DNA of 64,000 nucleotides from Pelagimonas sp050633425 (GTDB taxonomy: Bacteria; Pseudomonadota; Alphaproteobacteria; Rhodobacterales; Rhodobacteraceae). The stretch covers positions 124,001 to 188,000 of the forward strand of contig NZ_JBOEGM010000013.1 in assembly GCF_050633425.1 (NCBI RefSeq), written 5' to 3'. Below, piece after piece: positions 23,088 to 31,411 of this stretch; position 1 is the stretch's first letter, and each line of letters opens with the position of its first letter. A program made the translations under genes and the position numbers. The notes beneath the pieces were generated by a model that saw only the letters and a list, made by a program, of their open reading frames with translations, ran no database searches and was not told the origin of the DNA.

Positions 23088-23105
23088 CTTGACCAAATGG
23101 TCAAG
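23088..23105. promoter_or_regulatory. RutR-type operator 1
   Basis: CTTGACCAAATGGTCAAG contains an exact match to the known RutR consensus TTGACCA-NN-TGGTCAA. It is 30 bases upstream of the tandem regulator start. Confidence 0.85.
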
Positions 23106-23118
23106 TAGTGTCGATAGT

Positions 23119-23132
23119 TGACCATATGGTCA
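23119..23132. promoter_or_regulatory. RutR-type operator 2
   Basis: TGACCATATGGTCA, a perfect 14-bp palindrome, is a second RutR-like box centred 29 bases from the first, on the side of the amidase gene. An in-frame ATG at 23118 lies in it and is not the real start of the amidase. Confidence 0.8.
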
Positions 23133-23216
23133 GGGTGCGGCCGGTGCAAGCTTGGAGGGGCCTGTACTGTGCGCTGTCATCAGGACGTGACCAAAGACAA
23201 AGCAAAGGGGCTCGCC

Positions 23217-24464
23217 ATGTCAAACATCTCCAACACTCGGATTGACGCAGATCGGCTGTGGGACAGCTTGATGGAGATGGCCAAAATCGGGCCGGGCATT
23301 GCGGGCGGCAACAATCGCCAAACACTAACTGACGAAGACGCCGAAGGACGCGCCCTATTCCAAAGCTGGTGCGAAGCTGTCGGTTGCACCATGGGCCTTG
23401 ATCAGATGGGCAATATGTTTGCCCGATACGAGGGAACAGAGCCCGATCTGCTGCCGGTCTATGTTGGCTCACATCTCGATACCCAACCGACGGGCGGCAA
23501 ATATGATGGCGTGCTTGGCGTTTTGGGCGGCCTCGAAGTGATCCGCACCATGCATGACCAAGGCATCAAGACGAAACACCCAATCGTTGTCACAAACTGG
23601 ACCAACGAAGAAGGCACGCGCTATGCCCCAGCGATGCTGTCATCGGGGGTTTTTGCGGGCAAGCACACCCAAGACTGGGCCTATGACCGCGTTGATGCCG
23701 AGGGCAAGCGTTTTGGTGATGAGCTGGAGCGCATTGGTTGGAAGGGCGACGAAGAAGTCGGAACCCGCAAAATGCACGCGATGTTTGAGTTGCATATCGA
23801 ACAGGGCCCGATTTTGGAGGCGGAGGGCAAGGACATTGGCGTTGTGACCCACGGGCAGGGCTTGCGTTGGATCGAAATCACCGTGACCGGCAAAGAAAGC
23901 CACACCGGGTCAACCCCCATGCATATGCGCAAAAACGCCGGACGGGGGTTGGCGCTGATCACCGAGCTGGTGCATGAGATCGCGATGAAAAACCAGCCCA
24001 ATGCGGTAGGGGCCATCGGCCATATTGATGTCTACCCGAACTCACGCAATATCATCCCCGGCAAGGTGGTCTTTACCGTCGATATGCGTACGCATCTGCT
24101 CGATAAACTCAATGGGATGGTGGATGAGCTTATGGAGAAAGCCCCCAAGCTCTGTGAGGAGATTGGCGTGGAATTCTCGGCCGAAATCGTGGGTCAGTTT
24201 GATCCGCCCGCCTTTGACGAAACCTGTGTCGCGGCGATCCGCGAAGGGGCCGAAGTGATGGGCTATTCCCATCGCGACATCATTTCGGGTGCCGGGCATG
24301 ACGCTTGCTGGATCAACGATGTTGCGCCGACGGCCATGGTCATGTGCCCCTGTGTTGATGGGCTGTCGCACAATGAAGCGGAAGACATTTCCAAAGACTG
24401 GGCCGCCGCCGGGGCAAATGTCTTGATGCATGCGGTGCTGAAGACCGCACAGGTGGTGGAGTAA
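23217..24464 (+). CDS. Zn-dependent hydantoinase/carbamoylase-family amidase (beta-ureidopropionase)
   Basis: 415 residues of the M20-like amidase family that hydrolyses N-carbamoyl-beta-alanine to beta-alanine, CO2 and ammonia. Metal-site motifs: VGSHLDTQ, the NEEGTRYAP stretch, and ELHIEQGPILE; the dimerisation domain carries ESHTGSTPMHMRKNAGR. The final AGHDA and CVDGLSHNEAED motifs are intact. The start is ATG 23217 after AAAGGGG. Operon context with dihydropyrimidinase and PreTA fixes the pyrimidine role; on family grounds alone L-carbamoylase would be possible. Confidence 0.92.
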   Translation: MSNISNTRIDADRLWDSLMEMAKIGPGIAGGNNRQTLTDEDAEGRALFQSWCEAVGCTMGLDQMGNMFARYEGTEPDLLPVYVGSHLDTQPTGGKYDGVLGVLGGLEVIRTMHDQGIKTKHPIVVTNWTNEEGTRYAPAMLSSGVFAGKHTQDWAYDRVDAEGKRFGDELERIGWKGDEEVGTRKMHAMFELHIEQGPILEAEGKDIGVVTHGQGLRWIEITVTGKESHTGSTPMHMRKNAGRGLALITELVHEIAMKNQPNAVGAIGHIDVYPNSRNIIPGKVVFTVDMRTHLLDKLNGMVDELMEKAPKLCEEIGVEFSAEIVGQFDPPAFDETCVAAIREGAEVMGYSHRDIISGAGHDACWINDVAPTAMVMCPCVDGLSHNEAEDISKDWAAAGANVLMHAVLKTAQVVE

Positions 24465-24469
24465 AGCCT

Positions 24470-24658
24470 GTGCTCGTTTTTGGTGTCGTATTCATTGGGT
24501 TTGTGTTGGGGGCGATCGTTGGTTGGCTTTGGAATAGGCGCAGGCATACGCCAAAGAGACGTCTTGGCAATGCGCTGGCGCTCGGGGTGCTATTTGCTGC
24601 GATCCTGCCGGTCGTCGCTTGGTTTTCCGTTATGATCTACTGGGGGATGAATATATGA
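24470..24658 (+). CDS. Small two-helix membrane protein, unknown
   Basis: 62 residues from a GTG start five bases after the amidase stop. Two hydrophobic helices (VFGVVFIGFVLGAIVGWLW and ALALGVLFAAILPVVAWF) flank a basic loop NRRRHTPKRR. I do not recognise a family. Position inside the pyrimidine operon suggests it is translated with the catabolic enzymes; it may be a transporter accessory peptide, which is a guess. Confidence 0.5.
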   Translation: MLVFGVVFIGFVLGAIVGWLWNRRRHTPKRRLGNALALGVLFAAILPVVAWFSVMIYWGMNI

Positions 24659-24732
24659 GCCGCGTTTTTCTTGGCCCGCTTTCAAGGCACATGCGGTCCT
24701 TTGTGTGCGACCATGTTGAGGCATAATGGGAC

Positions 24733-24924
24733 ATGCGCCGTCTATGGAATAAAGAGATGCATGTCTGCGACGCTGGAAACATCAAGGTAGAAGGTTTTGG
24801 TCTCAAGCTGGACCGGAACTCGCGTATTGGGCAGCTGAGACTGGCGCTTGGTTTCGAAGCTGAACTGGATGATCAAAATCAATGGCGCGTTCAGGCGCTG
24901 CCGACAGAAGAGGAAACGTCATGA
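24733..24924 (+). CDS. Small hypothetical protein overlapping the dihydropyrimidinase start
   Basis: 63 residues, soluble, with KVEGFGLKLDRNSRIGQLRLAL and an acidic C terminus. The stop codon overlaps the next gene start as ATGA, the coupling pattern used throughout the operon, which favours a real gene. ATG 24757 is an alternative start. No family recognised. The 74 bases between the previous small gene and this one hold nothing definite. Confidence 0.45.
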   Translation: MRRLWNKEMHVCDAGNIKVEGFGLKLDRNSRIGQLRLALGFEAELDDQNQWRVQALPTEEETS

Positions 24925-26384
24925 CCACTAAGGTAATCAAAGGCGGCATGGTCTGCACGGCGGACCGCACCTACAAGGCGGATGTGCTGATCGAAGGCGA
25001 GGTGATCAAACAGATCGGTGAAGATCTTGTTGGTGATGAATATTTCGACGCCGAAGGGGCCTATGTGATCCCCGGCGGGATCGATCCGCACACGCATTTG
25101 GAAATGCCATTCATGGGCACCACCGCCGCCGAAACATTTGAATCCGGCACTTGGGCGGCGGCCACCGGTGGCACCACGATGATCGTTGATTTCTGCCTGC
25201 CCGGCGCGGATGGCTCGATCAAAAATGCCATCAATGAATGGCACCGCAAAAGCGCACCACAGATTTGTTCCGATATCGGCTATCACATGGCGATCACTGG
25301 TTGGAACGAAAACGTCTTTGACGAGATGAAAGACGCCGTGGATATGGGCGTTAACAGTTTCAAGCATTTCATGGCCTACAAAGGCGCGTTGATGGTCGAA
25401 GACGATGAAATGTTCGCGTCGTTTCAACGCTGTGCCGAACTGGGCGCGCTGCCGATGGTTCATGCGGAAAACGGCGATCTGGTGGCCGAGCTGCAGACCA
25501 AATACTTCAACGAAGGCATCACTGGACCCGAGGGGCACGCCTATAGCCGTCCACCGGAATTGGAGGGCGAGGCCGCCAACCGCGCGATCACCATTGCTGA
25601 TGCGGCGGGGGTGCCGCTCTACATCGTGCATGTGTCTTGTGAGCAAGCACATGAGGCAATCCGCCGGGCCCGTCAAAAGGGCATGCGTGTTTATGGCGAG
25701 CCGCTTATCCAGTTCCTGACCTTGGATGAAAGCGAGTATTTCAACAAGGATTGGGACCATGCCGCGCGCCGGGTTATGTCGCCTCCGTTCCGTTCCAAGG
25801 ATCATCAACAAAGCCTTTGGGCCGGGTTGCAAGCGGGGTCTTTGCAAGTGGTTGCGACCGATCACGCAGCCTTTACCACCGCTCAAAAACGCGCTGGAAA
25901 AGACGATTTTCGGATCATTCCCAATGGCTCGAACGGGCTTGAAGAACGGCTTGCCGTGCTCTGGACCGAAGGGGTTGAAACGGGTCGTTTGACGCCAAAT
26001 GAATTTGTCGCGGCGACCTCGACCAATGTGGCGAAAATCCTCAATATCTATCCCAAAAAGGGTGCGATTGTTGAGGGCGCGGATGCGGATATCGTGGTTT
26101 GGGATCCAAAAATCTCCAAAACCATCAGCACGGCCAACCATCATTCCGTTTTGGATTACAACGTGTTCGAAGGTTTTGAGGTCAAAGCCCAATCCCGCTA
26201 CACCCTAAGCCGTGGCGAAGTGATCTGGGCCTGGGGTCAAAACAGCCAACCGCAACCGGGCCGTGGCCGTTTCGTCCCGCGCCCAGCGTTTAGCTCGGCA
26301 CAAAAGGCGCTCAGCCAGTGGAAGGCCCTCAACACCCCCCGCAAAATTGACCGCGATCCGCAGAACATTCCGGCGGGGATCTAA
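24921..26384 (+). CDS. hydA: Dihydropyrimidinase (D-hydantoinase)
   Basis: 487 residues of the cyclic amidohydrolase family that opens dihydrouracil/dihydrothymine to N-carbamoyl-beta-amino acids. The binuclear zinc site is complete: PHTHLEM (two His), the carboxylated Lys in FKHFMAYKG, VHAENGD, VHVSCEQAHEA and the Asp in VATDHAAF. The ATG at 24921 overlaps the preceding small gene; the open frame reaches 24882. Sits between the amidase and the ABC importer, completing the reductive pyrimidine pathway with PreTA. Confidence 0.95.
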   Translation: MTTKVIKGGMVCTADRTYKADVLIEGEVIKQIGEDLVGDEYFDAEGAYVIPGGIDPHTHLEMPFMGTTAAETFESGTWAAATGGTTMIVDFCLPGADGSIKNAINEWHRKSAPQICSDIGYHMAITGWNENVFDEMKDAVDMGVNSFKHFMAYKGALMVEDDEMFASFQRCAELGALPMVHAENGDLVAELQTKYFNEGITGPEGHAYSRPPELEGEAANRAITIADAAGVPLYIVHVSCEQAHEAIRRARQKGMRVYGEPLIQFLTLDESEYFNKDWDHAARRVMSPPFRSKDHQQSLWAGLQAGSLQVVATDHAAFTTAQKRAGKDDFRIIPNGSNGLEERLAVLWTEGVETGRLTPNEFVAATSTNVAKILNIYPKKGAIVEGADADIVVWDPKISKTISTANHHSVLDYNVFEGFEVKAQSRYTLSRGEVIWAWGQNSQPQPGRGRFVPRPAFSSAQKALSQWKALNTPRKIDRDPQNIPAGI

Positions 26385-26385
26385 A

Positions 26386-26805
26386 ATGCTTCGCCAGATT
26401 ATAGCACATCTTGCTGCCGTATTGGCAGGAACTGCCGTGATCATGGCGGGTACAGAAGCATTGCTTTTTGGGCCCATGGGTTTGGTTTCAGGGTTAGCCA
26501 AGACGGTTGGGGGCGGATTGATTTTTTTGGTTTTGGCCGTTGTCAGCCTACCTTTGGGGCTTTTCTTGAGATGGGCTGTGTCTCGTGTCGTAGCAACGCC
26601 TCTTGTTGGCGCTGCTATTTGCGGTGTTTCTATTGGTGCGGTCCTGATCCCAGTGCTTCATCCGGCCATGTATCCCGGCCTTTCGTTTGACACCGCGCCT
26701 TTAGGGCTGACTGTCGTTCATGCGCTGGCCGGGTTGATTGGAGGCGTGCTTTGGTGGGTATGTGAAACGGGCTGTTCGGGAGAATTCGACCTTGCGAAGA
26801 GCTGA
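26386..26805 (+). CDS. Hypothetical four-helix membrane protein
   Basis: 139 residues with about four hydrophobic segments (IIAHLAAVLAGTAVIMAG, LIFLVLAVVSLPLGLFL, LVGAAICGVSIGAVLIPVL, LTVVHALAGLIGGVLWWV). The ATG is two bases from the hydA stop, so it is in the same transcript. I recognise no family. It is one of several unknown membrane proteins inserted among pyrimidine enzymes and the importer. Confidence 0.65.
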   Translation: MLRQIIAHLAAVLAGTAVIMAGTEALLFGPMGLVSGLAKTVGGGLIFLVLAVVSLPLGLFLRWAVSRVVATPLVGAAICGVSIGAVLIPVLHPAMYPGLSFDTAPLGLTVVHALAGLIGGVLWWVCETGCSGEFDLAKS

Positions 26806-26833
26806 GACAGAAAAAGAAAGAGTAGGGCACTGA

Positions 26834-27655
26834 ATGAACGCCGATGTTTTCAGACCCAAGGAGTTGGCTCAAGTGAGTGAAATCGTCATACAGGCAAAGA
26901 ACCTGGACCTGACCTATCAGACCAATGATGGGCCGGTGCATGCGCTCAAGGGCGTTGATCTGGACATCAACAAGGGTGATTTTGTGAGCTTCATCGGCCC
27001 CTCGGGCTGTGGGAAAACCACGTTTTTGCGCGCGATTGCCGATCTGGAACAACCCACGGGTGGCACCTTGACTGTGAATGGCATGACACCGGAACAGGCG
27101 CGGCAATCGCGGGCCTATGGCTATGTGTTTCAGGCGGCTGGTCTATACCCGTGGCGCACGATCGGCGGCAACATCCGTCTGCCGCTTGAGATCATGGGCT
27201 ATCCCAAATCCGATATGGCCGAACGTGTCGAAGAGGTGCTGGAACTTGTTCATCTCGACGGTTTTGCAAAGAAGTTCCCGTGGCAGTTGTCGGGCGGGAT
27301 GCAGCAACGCGCAAGCATTGCCCGCGCGCTGGCCTTTGACGCGGACATCTTGTTGATGGACGAACCCTTTGGCGCGCTTGATGAAATTGTCCGCGACCAC
27401 CTGAACGAACAGCTTTTGGAACTTTGGGCGCGGACCAACAAAACCATCGGCTTTGTGACCCATTCGATCCCCGAAGCGGTCTATCTATCGACCAAGATCG
27501 TGGTGATGAGCCCGCGTCCGGGCCGCATCACAGACGTGATCGACAGCCCGCTGCCGCGTGAGCGCCCATTGGATATTCGCGACACGCCCGAGTTCCTCGA
27601 CGTGGCGCATCGAGTCCGCGAAGGTTTGCGCGAAGGGCATGCATATGATGATTGA
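26834..27655 (+). CDS. ABC transporter ATP-binding protein (nitrate/taurine/pyrimidine type)
   Basis: 273 residues of the SsuB/TauB-like ATPase branch: Walker A GPSGCGKTT, signature LSGGMQQRASIARAL, Walker B DILLMDEPFGALDEI and the switch His in GFVTHSIPEAV. It energises the two permeases at 28066 and 28926. With the NMT1/THI5-like binding protein at 30351 it forms a type I importer, probably for pyrimidines, hydantoins or related ring compounds. Another possible start is GTG 26873. Confidence 0.92.
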   Translation: MNADVFRPKELAQVSEIVIQAKNLDLTYQTNDGPVHALKGVDLDINKGDFVSFIGPSGCGKTTFLRAIADLEQPTGGTLTVNGMTPEQARQSRAYGYVFQAAGLYPWRTIGGNIRLPLEIMGYPKSDMAERVEEVLELVHLDGFAKKFPWQLSGGMQQRASIARALAFDADILLMDEPFGALDEIVRDHLNEQLLELWARTNKTIGFVTHSIPEAVYLSTKIVVMSPRPGRITDVIDSPLPRERPLDIRDTPEFLDVAHRVREGLREGHAYDD

Positions 27656-27733
27656 GCCCATCGCCCGACCCGGTGTCGGATGTGAGTTGAACCGGCGAAA
27701 CCAAGCGCGGGCGACGTGCCCCAAGGGGGCGAT

Positions 27734-28069
27734 GTGAGTGGCGTAAACCTTGGCTGGCTCGGAGCGGCGACCATCGCGTTTTTGACCGCAGCATCCCTGT
27801 TGCGGGCCTATGTGGACCATGCGGCGATCTGGATGATCGCTGTCGCCTTGGTTTTGTATTCATTGGGCAATTTGATGATGGTGCCCTTGATGCGCGGCGA
27901 GGGCATGGCGGTTGCGATGTCGGTTGCAGCGGTCACCCAATTGGTGATGGCCAACGCTGTCGCGGTGGCGCTGTTTGGCGAAAGGCCGAATATGCAGCAA
28001 TGGGCCGGGATCGCGTTGGGCCTTGTGGCGGTGGCACTGATTGTGACGGCAAAGGGAGATAGCGCATGA
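27734..28069 (+). CDS. Small EamA/SMR-like membrane protein
   Basis: About 111 residues and four hydrophobic helices; the GERPNMQQWAGIALGLVAVALIVTAKG ending is the familiar last-helix pattern of DMT/SMR-type transporters. The start is a GTG at 27734 behind AAGGGGGC; the frame opens at 27716. It overlaps the first permease start by four bases. A half-size DMT protein between the ATPase and the permeases is unusual and its role is unclear. Confidence 0.65.
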   Translation: MSGVNLGWLGAATIAFLTAASLLRAYVDHAAIWMIAVALVLYSLGNLMMVPLMRGEGMAVAMSVAAVTQLVMANAVAVALFGERPNMQQWAGIALGLVAVALIVTAKGDSA

Positions 28070-28929
28070 AATCGGTCCTTCCTGTTTTGACGGTCGTCTC
28101 GGCGATCTTTGCGCTTTGGTATATTTTTGCCGTCGTTTTGAATGCGCCTTGGGCCTATTCCAAGGCCGAACGCGCCGATATTGAGCTGTCCTTTTCCGAC
28201 ATGGTCGCCGATACGATGGTGCAAGAGAAACCGCGCCTGCCAGCCCCGCATCAGGTCGGGATCGAGATCTGGAAAACCACGGTGGAAAAGAAAGTGACCT
28301 CGAAACGGTCGCTGGTTTACCATGGTTGGATCACGCTACAGGCCACCGCTCTTGGCTTTGCATTTGGCATCGGTTTGGGGGTGCTTCTGGCTGTGGCAAT
28401 TGTCTATTACAAAGTGATGGATATGTCCGTCATGCCGTGGATCATCGCCAGCCAAACCGTGCCCATTCTGGCAATTGCCCCCATGATTGTGGTGGTTCTG
28501 GCGGCCTTGCAGGTGGATGACATTGTCGCCAAAGGCGTCATTTCGATGTATCTTAGCTTCTTCCCGGTCGTTGTCGGCATGGTCAAAGGGCTGCGTAGTC
28601 CTGACACAATGTTGCTCGATCAGATGAAGACCTATAGCGCATCTTCGTCCCAGACATTTTGGAAACTGCGCTTGCCGTCTTCCACACCCTATCTGTTTGC
28701 ATCGCTCAAGGTTGGCGTCGCCGCGAGCCTGATCGGGGCCGTGGTCGCAGAATTGTCGCTCAGTCAAAACGGCGGTTTGGGCGCGCGTCTTTTAGCGGGG
28801 AGCTATTACGGCCAAACCATCCAGATTTGGTCGGCGCTTTTGGCGGCTGCCACGCTTGCTGCGCTGATGGTATTTGCCCTAAGCGCGATTGAAAAGGTCA
28901 CGTTAAAACGTATGGGGATGGCGCAATGA
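28066..28929 (+). CDS. ABC transporter permease (first of two)
   Basis: 287 residues, about six transmembrane segments, BPD-type permease of the SsuC/TauC branch. The coupling EAA-like loop is LDQMKTYSASSSQTFWKLRLPSSTPYLFASLKVG. It overlaps the preceding small membrane gene and the following permease by four bases each. It pairs with the permease at 28926 as a heterodimer. Confidence 0.9.
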   Translation: MKSVLPVLTVVSAIFALWYIFAVVLNAPWAYSKAERADIELSFSDMVADTMVQEKPRLPAPHQVGIEIWKTTVEKKVTSKRSLVYHGWITLQATALGFAFGIGLGVLLAVAIVYYKVMDMSVMPWIIASQTVPILAIAPMIVVVLAALQVDDIVAKGVISMYLSFFPVVVGMVKGLRSPDTMLLDQMKTYSASSSQTFWKLRLPSSTPYLFASLKVGVAASLIGAVVAELSLSQNGGLGARLLAGSYYGQTIQIWSALLAAATLAALMVFALSAIEKVTLKRMGMAQ

Positions 28930-29768
28930 TTTGGATTGTCGGAAGCCTCCTGTTCTGGGGCGTGGCCATCGCCGTCAACGTTTACATGGTGCGTCACAAA
29001 ACGCCCGGAGCCGCGTTTTTGGTGCCGATCCTGTTTGGCATCACAATTCTGGTCATCTGGGAAGGAATGGTGCGCGGGTTGGAGATCAGCCCTGTGTTGC
29101 TTCCCCCGCCATCAGCCGTCGGTGTAGCGCTGGTCAGCAAAACCCATATCCTGTGGCAAGACTTGGTTCAGACCTTCTTTAAGGGGGCTTTGACCGGCTA
29201 TATTATCGGGTGCGGATCAGCGGTGTTGATCGCGATTGCCATTGATCGCTCGGCCTTTTTGCAGCGCGGCTTGCTGCCCGTTGGCAACTTTATCGCCGCC
29301 TTGCCGATTGTCGGGTTGGCCCCGATTATGGTGATGTGGTTTGGCTTTGATTGGCACTCTAAGGCGGCCGTGGTCGTGGCAATGGTGTTCTTTCCCATGT
29401 TGGTCAACACTGTTCAGGGCTTGCAAGCCACCGATCATATGCAGCGCGATCTGATGCGCACCTATGCGGCGGATTATTCGCAATCCTTGCTCAAACTGCG
29501 TCTGCCCGCGGCGATGCCTTTCATCTTTAACGGCTTGAAAATCTCGACCACTTTGGCGCTGATCGGGGCAATTGTGGCCGAATTCTTTGGCTCTCCGATC
29601 AAGGGGATGGGGTTTCGGATTTCAACCGAAGTTGGACGCCTCTCGCTTGATATGGTCTGGGCCGAAATCACAGTTGCGGCGATCCTTGGGTCGGCCTTTT
29701 ACGGTGTGGTCGCGTTAACGGAAAAGCGCATGACCTTTTGGCACCCATCGCAAAGGAAGCAGCGATGA
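28926..29768 (+). CDS. ABC transporter permease (second of two)
   Basis: 280 residues, about seven hydrophobic segments, with the EAA-like loop QRDLMRTYAADYSQSLLKLRLPAAMPFIFNGLK. It resembles its neighbour in the C-terminal half. It overlaps the DUF1993 gene start as ATGA. Confidence 0.9.
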   Translation: MIWIVGSLLFWGVAIAVNVYMVRHKTPGAAFLVPILFGITILVIWEGMVRGLEISPVLLPPPSAVGVALVSKTHILWQDLVQTFFKGALTGYIIGCGSAVLIAIAIDRSAFLQRGLLPVGNFIAALPIVGLAPIMVMWFGFDWHSKAAVVVAMVFFPMLVNTVQGLQATDHMQRDLMRTYAADYSQSLLKLRLPAAMPFIFNGLKISTTLALIGAIVAEFFGSPIKGMGFRISTEVGRLSLDMVWAEITVAAILGSAFYGVVALTEKRMTFWHPSQRKQR

Positions 29769-30307
29769 CACGAGGGCTTGTTGAGCATTACCTGCCTGTT
29801 TTCAGGCATTTCCTAAACCAGATTGACCATCTGGTGATGCGCGCCGACACCGGGCAACTGGCTGCGCGTCTGGCACCTGACAGTTTGTCAGCGCTTGAAA
29901 ATTTTGCCACCGCACAGGGGTACGTGCTACGCAGCCTATGTCCGCTTGTGGGGAAAGACGTACCGCAGTTGGACGATGTCACAACCGCTCAGGGCCTGCG
30001 GGCGCGGGGAGATTTTGTTCGAAAGACACTGGAGACATTGGCGCGCACCGATGCTCAAATAGTCGGTGACATTCACCATGTTGCGGGAAAAGCCACGCTT
30101 TCACAGGCCCCTTACGACTATATTGCGCTTTACGGCGCTCCGAATTTCTTCTTCCATATGAATATGGGCTACGCGATCCTGCGCAGCATGGGGCTAGATG
30201 TCGGCAAAGGCGATTTCGACGGATTTCACATCTATCCGCCGGGGTTTAGCTTTGTGACAGCCAAGGACACAGGCGAACAGGGGCCATTCTCTGAACCCGC
30301 CCAATAA
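29765..30307 (+). CDS. DUF1993 family protein
   Basis: 180 residues, soluble and mostly helical, of the DinB-like DUF1993 family (VFRHFLNQIDHLVMRAD near the N terminus; FFFHMNMGYAILRSMGLDVGKGDFDG near the C terminus). The His residues in the first helix and in FFFHMNMGYAILR are placed as in metal-binding DinB-like folds. The ATG overlaps the permease stop, so it is produced with the transporter. No biochemical function is established for the family. Confidence 0.82.
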   Translation: MTRGLVEHYLPVFRHFLNQIDHLVMRADTGQLAARLAPDSLSALENFATAQGYVLRSLCPLVGKDVPQLDDVTTAQGLRARGDFVRKTLETLARTDAQIVGDIHHVAGKATLSQAPYDYIALYGAPNFFFHMNMGYAILRSMGLDVGKGDFDGFHIYPPGFSFVTAKDTGEQGPFSEPAQ

Positions 30308-30350
30308 AAACAATAACACCAAAGAAAACAAAGACAGCAAGGAGACTGAC

Positions 30351-31340
30351 ATGAACACATTTTTGAAAACAGCCCTAGCCGGCGTTGCAGCGATGGGGGC
30401 CAGCATGGCCCATGCCGCTGATGACGTAACGCTTCAGCTCAAGTGGGTCACACAGGCCCAATTCGCGGGTTACTATGTGGCCTTGGACAAAGGCTTTTAT
30501 GGCGAAGAAGACCTCAACGTCACCATCAAGCCCGGTGGCCCGGATGTGGCTCCGGCTCAGGTGATCGCGGGTGGCGGTGCAGACGTTGTATTGGACTGGA
30601 TGCCATCGGCGCTTGCGTCGCGTGAAAAAGGTCTCGACCTTGTTAACATCGCTCAGCCATTTGCCTCTTCGGGCATGATGCTGACCTGCCGTAAGGACAC
30701 GGGCATCACCGGCCCAGAAGATTTCGCCGGCAAGACACTTGGCGTTTGGTTCTTTGGTAATGAATACCCATTCCTGAGCTGGATGAGCCAAATTGGCCTG
30801 TCGACCGATGGCGGCGATGACGGTGTTACCGTTTTGAAACAGGGCTTTAACGTCGATCCTCTGTTGCAAGGTCAGGCAGCTTGCATCTCAACCATGACCT
30901 ATAACGAATACTGGCAGGTGATTGATGCGGGTCTGACTGAAGACGACCTTGTGACCTTTAAATACGAAGAAATGGGTGTCGCGACGCTGGAAGACGGCAT
31001 GTATGTGCTGCAAGAGAACCTCGATGATCCGGCCTTCCAAGACAAAATGGTGCGCTTTGTACGTGCGTCGATGAAGGGCTGGAAATACGCCGAGGAAAAT
31101 CCAGATGAGGCCGCGGATATCGTTCTCGAAAACGATGCCACCGGTGCCCAAACCGAAAAACATCAACAGCGTATGATGCGTGAAATCGCCAAGCTGACCG
31201 CTGGGTCCACAGGCAAGCTGAATGAAGCCGATTATGAGCGCACCGTTCAGACCTTGCTTAAAGGTGGCTCTGATCCGGTTATCACCGCAACGCCCGAAGG
31301 CGCTTGGACACACATGATCACCGATGCGGCCTTGAAGTAA
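30351..31340 (+). CDS. ABC transporter substrate-binding protein (NMT1/THI5-like)
   Basis: 329 residues with a signal peptide (KTALAGVAAMGASMAHAA, cleavage near residue 22). The mature start VTLQLKWVTQAQFAGYYVALDKGFY is the NMT1/THI5-like signature of binding proteins for pyrimidine-like and riboflavin-like ligands. The cysteine-rich CCCFC motif of true HMP-P synthases is absent, so it binds a ligand rather than making one. AAGGAG precedes the start. A strong terminator follows. Confidence 0.92.
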   Translation: MNTFLKTALAGVAAMGASMAHAADDVTLQLKWVTQAQFAGYYVALDKGFYGEEDLNVTIKPGGPDVAPAQVIAGGGADVVLDWMPSALASREKGLDLVNIAQPFASSGMMLTCRKDTGITGPEDFAGKTLGVWFFGNEYPFLSWMSQIGLSTDGGDDGVTVLKQGFNVDPLLQGQAACISTMTYNEYWQVIDAGLTEDDLVTFKYEEMGVATLEDGMYVLQENLDDPAFQDKMVRFVRASMKGWKYAEENPDEAADIVLENDATGAQTEKHQQRMMREIAKLTAGSTGKLNEADYERTVQTLLKGGSDPVITATPEGAWTHMITDAALK

Positions 31341-31364
31341 CTCAGGTTTTTCGTAAGTCTAATC

Positions 31365-31394
31365 GGGCGTCCCATATCGGGGTGCCCTTTTTTT
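31365..31394 (+). terminator. Rho-independent terminator of the pyrimidine import operon
   Basis: GGGCGTCCC (31365-31373) pairs with GGGGTGCCC (31379-31387) through nine pairs including two G-U; seven T follow. It ends the long unit that starts at 23217. Confidence 0.9.
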
Positions 31395-31411
31395 ATGGCG
31401 GGGGAACGGGT

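Noticed and set aside
24891..26192. A 433-codon minus-strand frame opposite dihydropyrimidinase
   Set aside because: Mirror of a well-conserved enzyme; no family features.
29823..29838. TTGACCATCTGGTGAT, similar to a RutR box
   Set aside because: It lies inside the coding part of the DUF1993 gene with a poor right arm and no promoter to control; probably chance.
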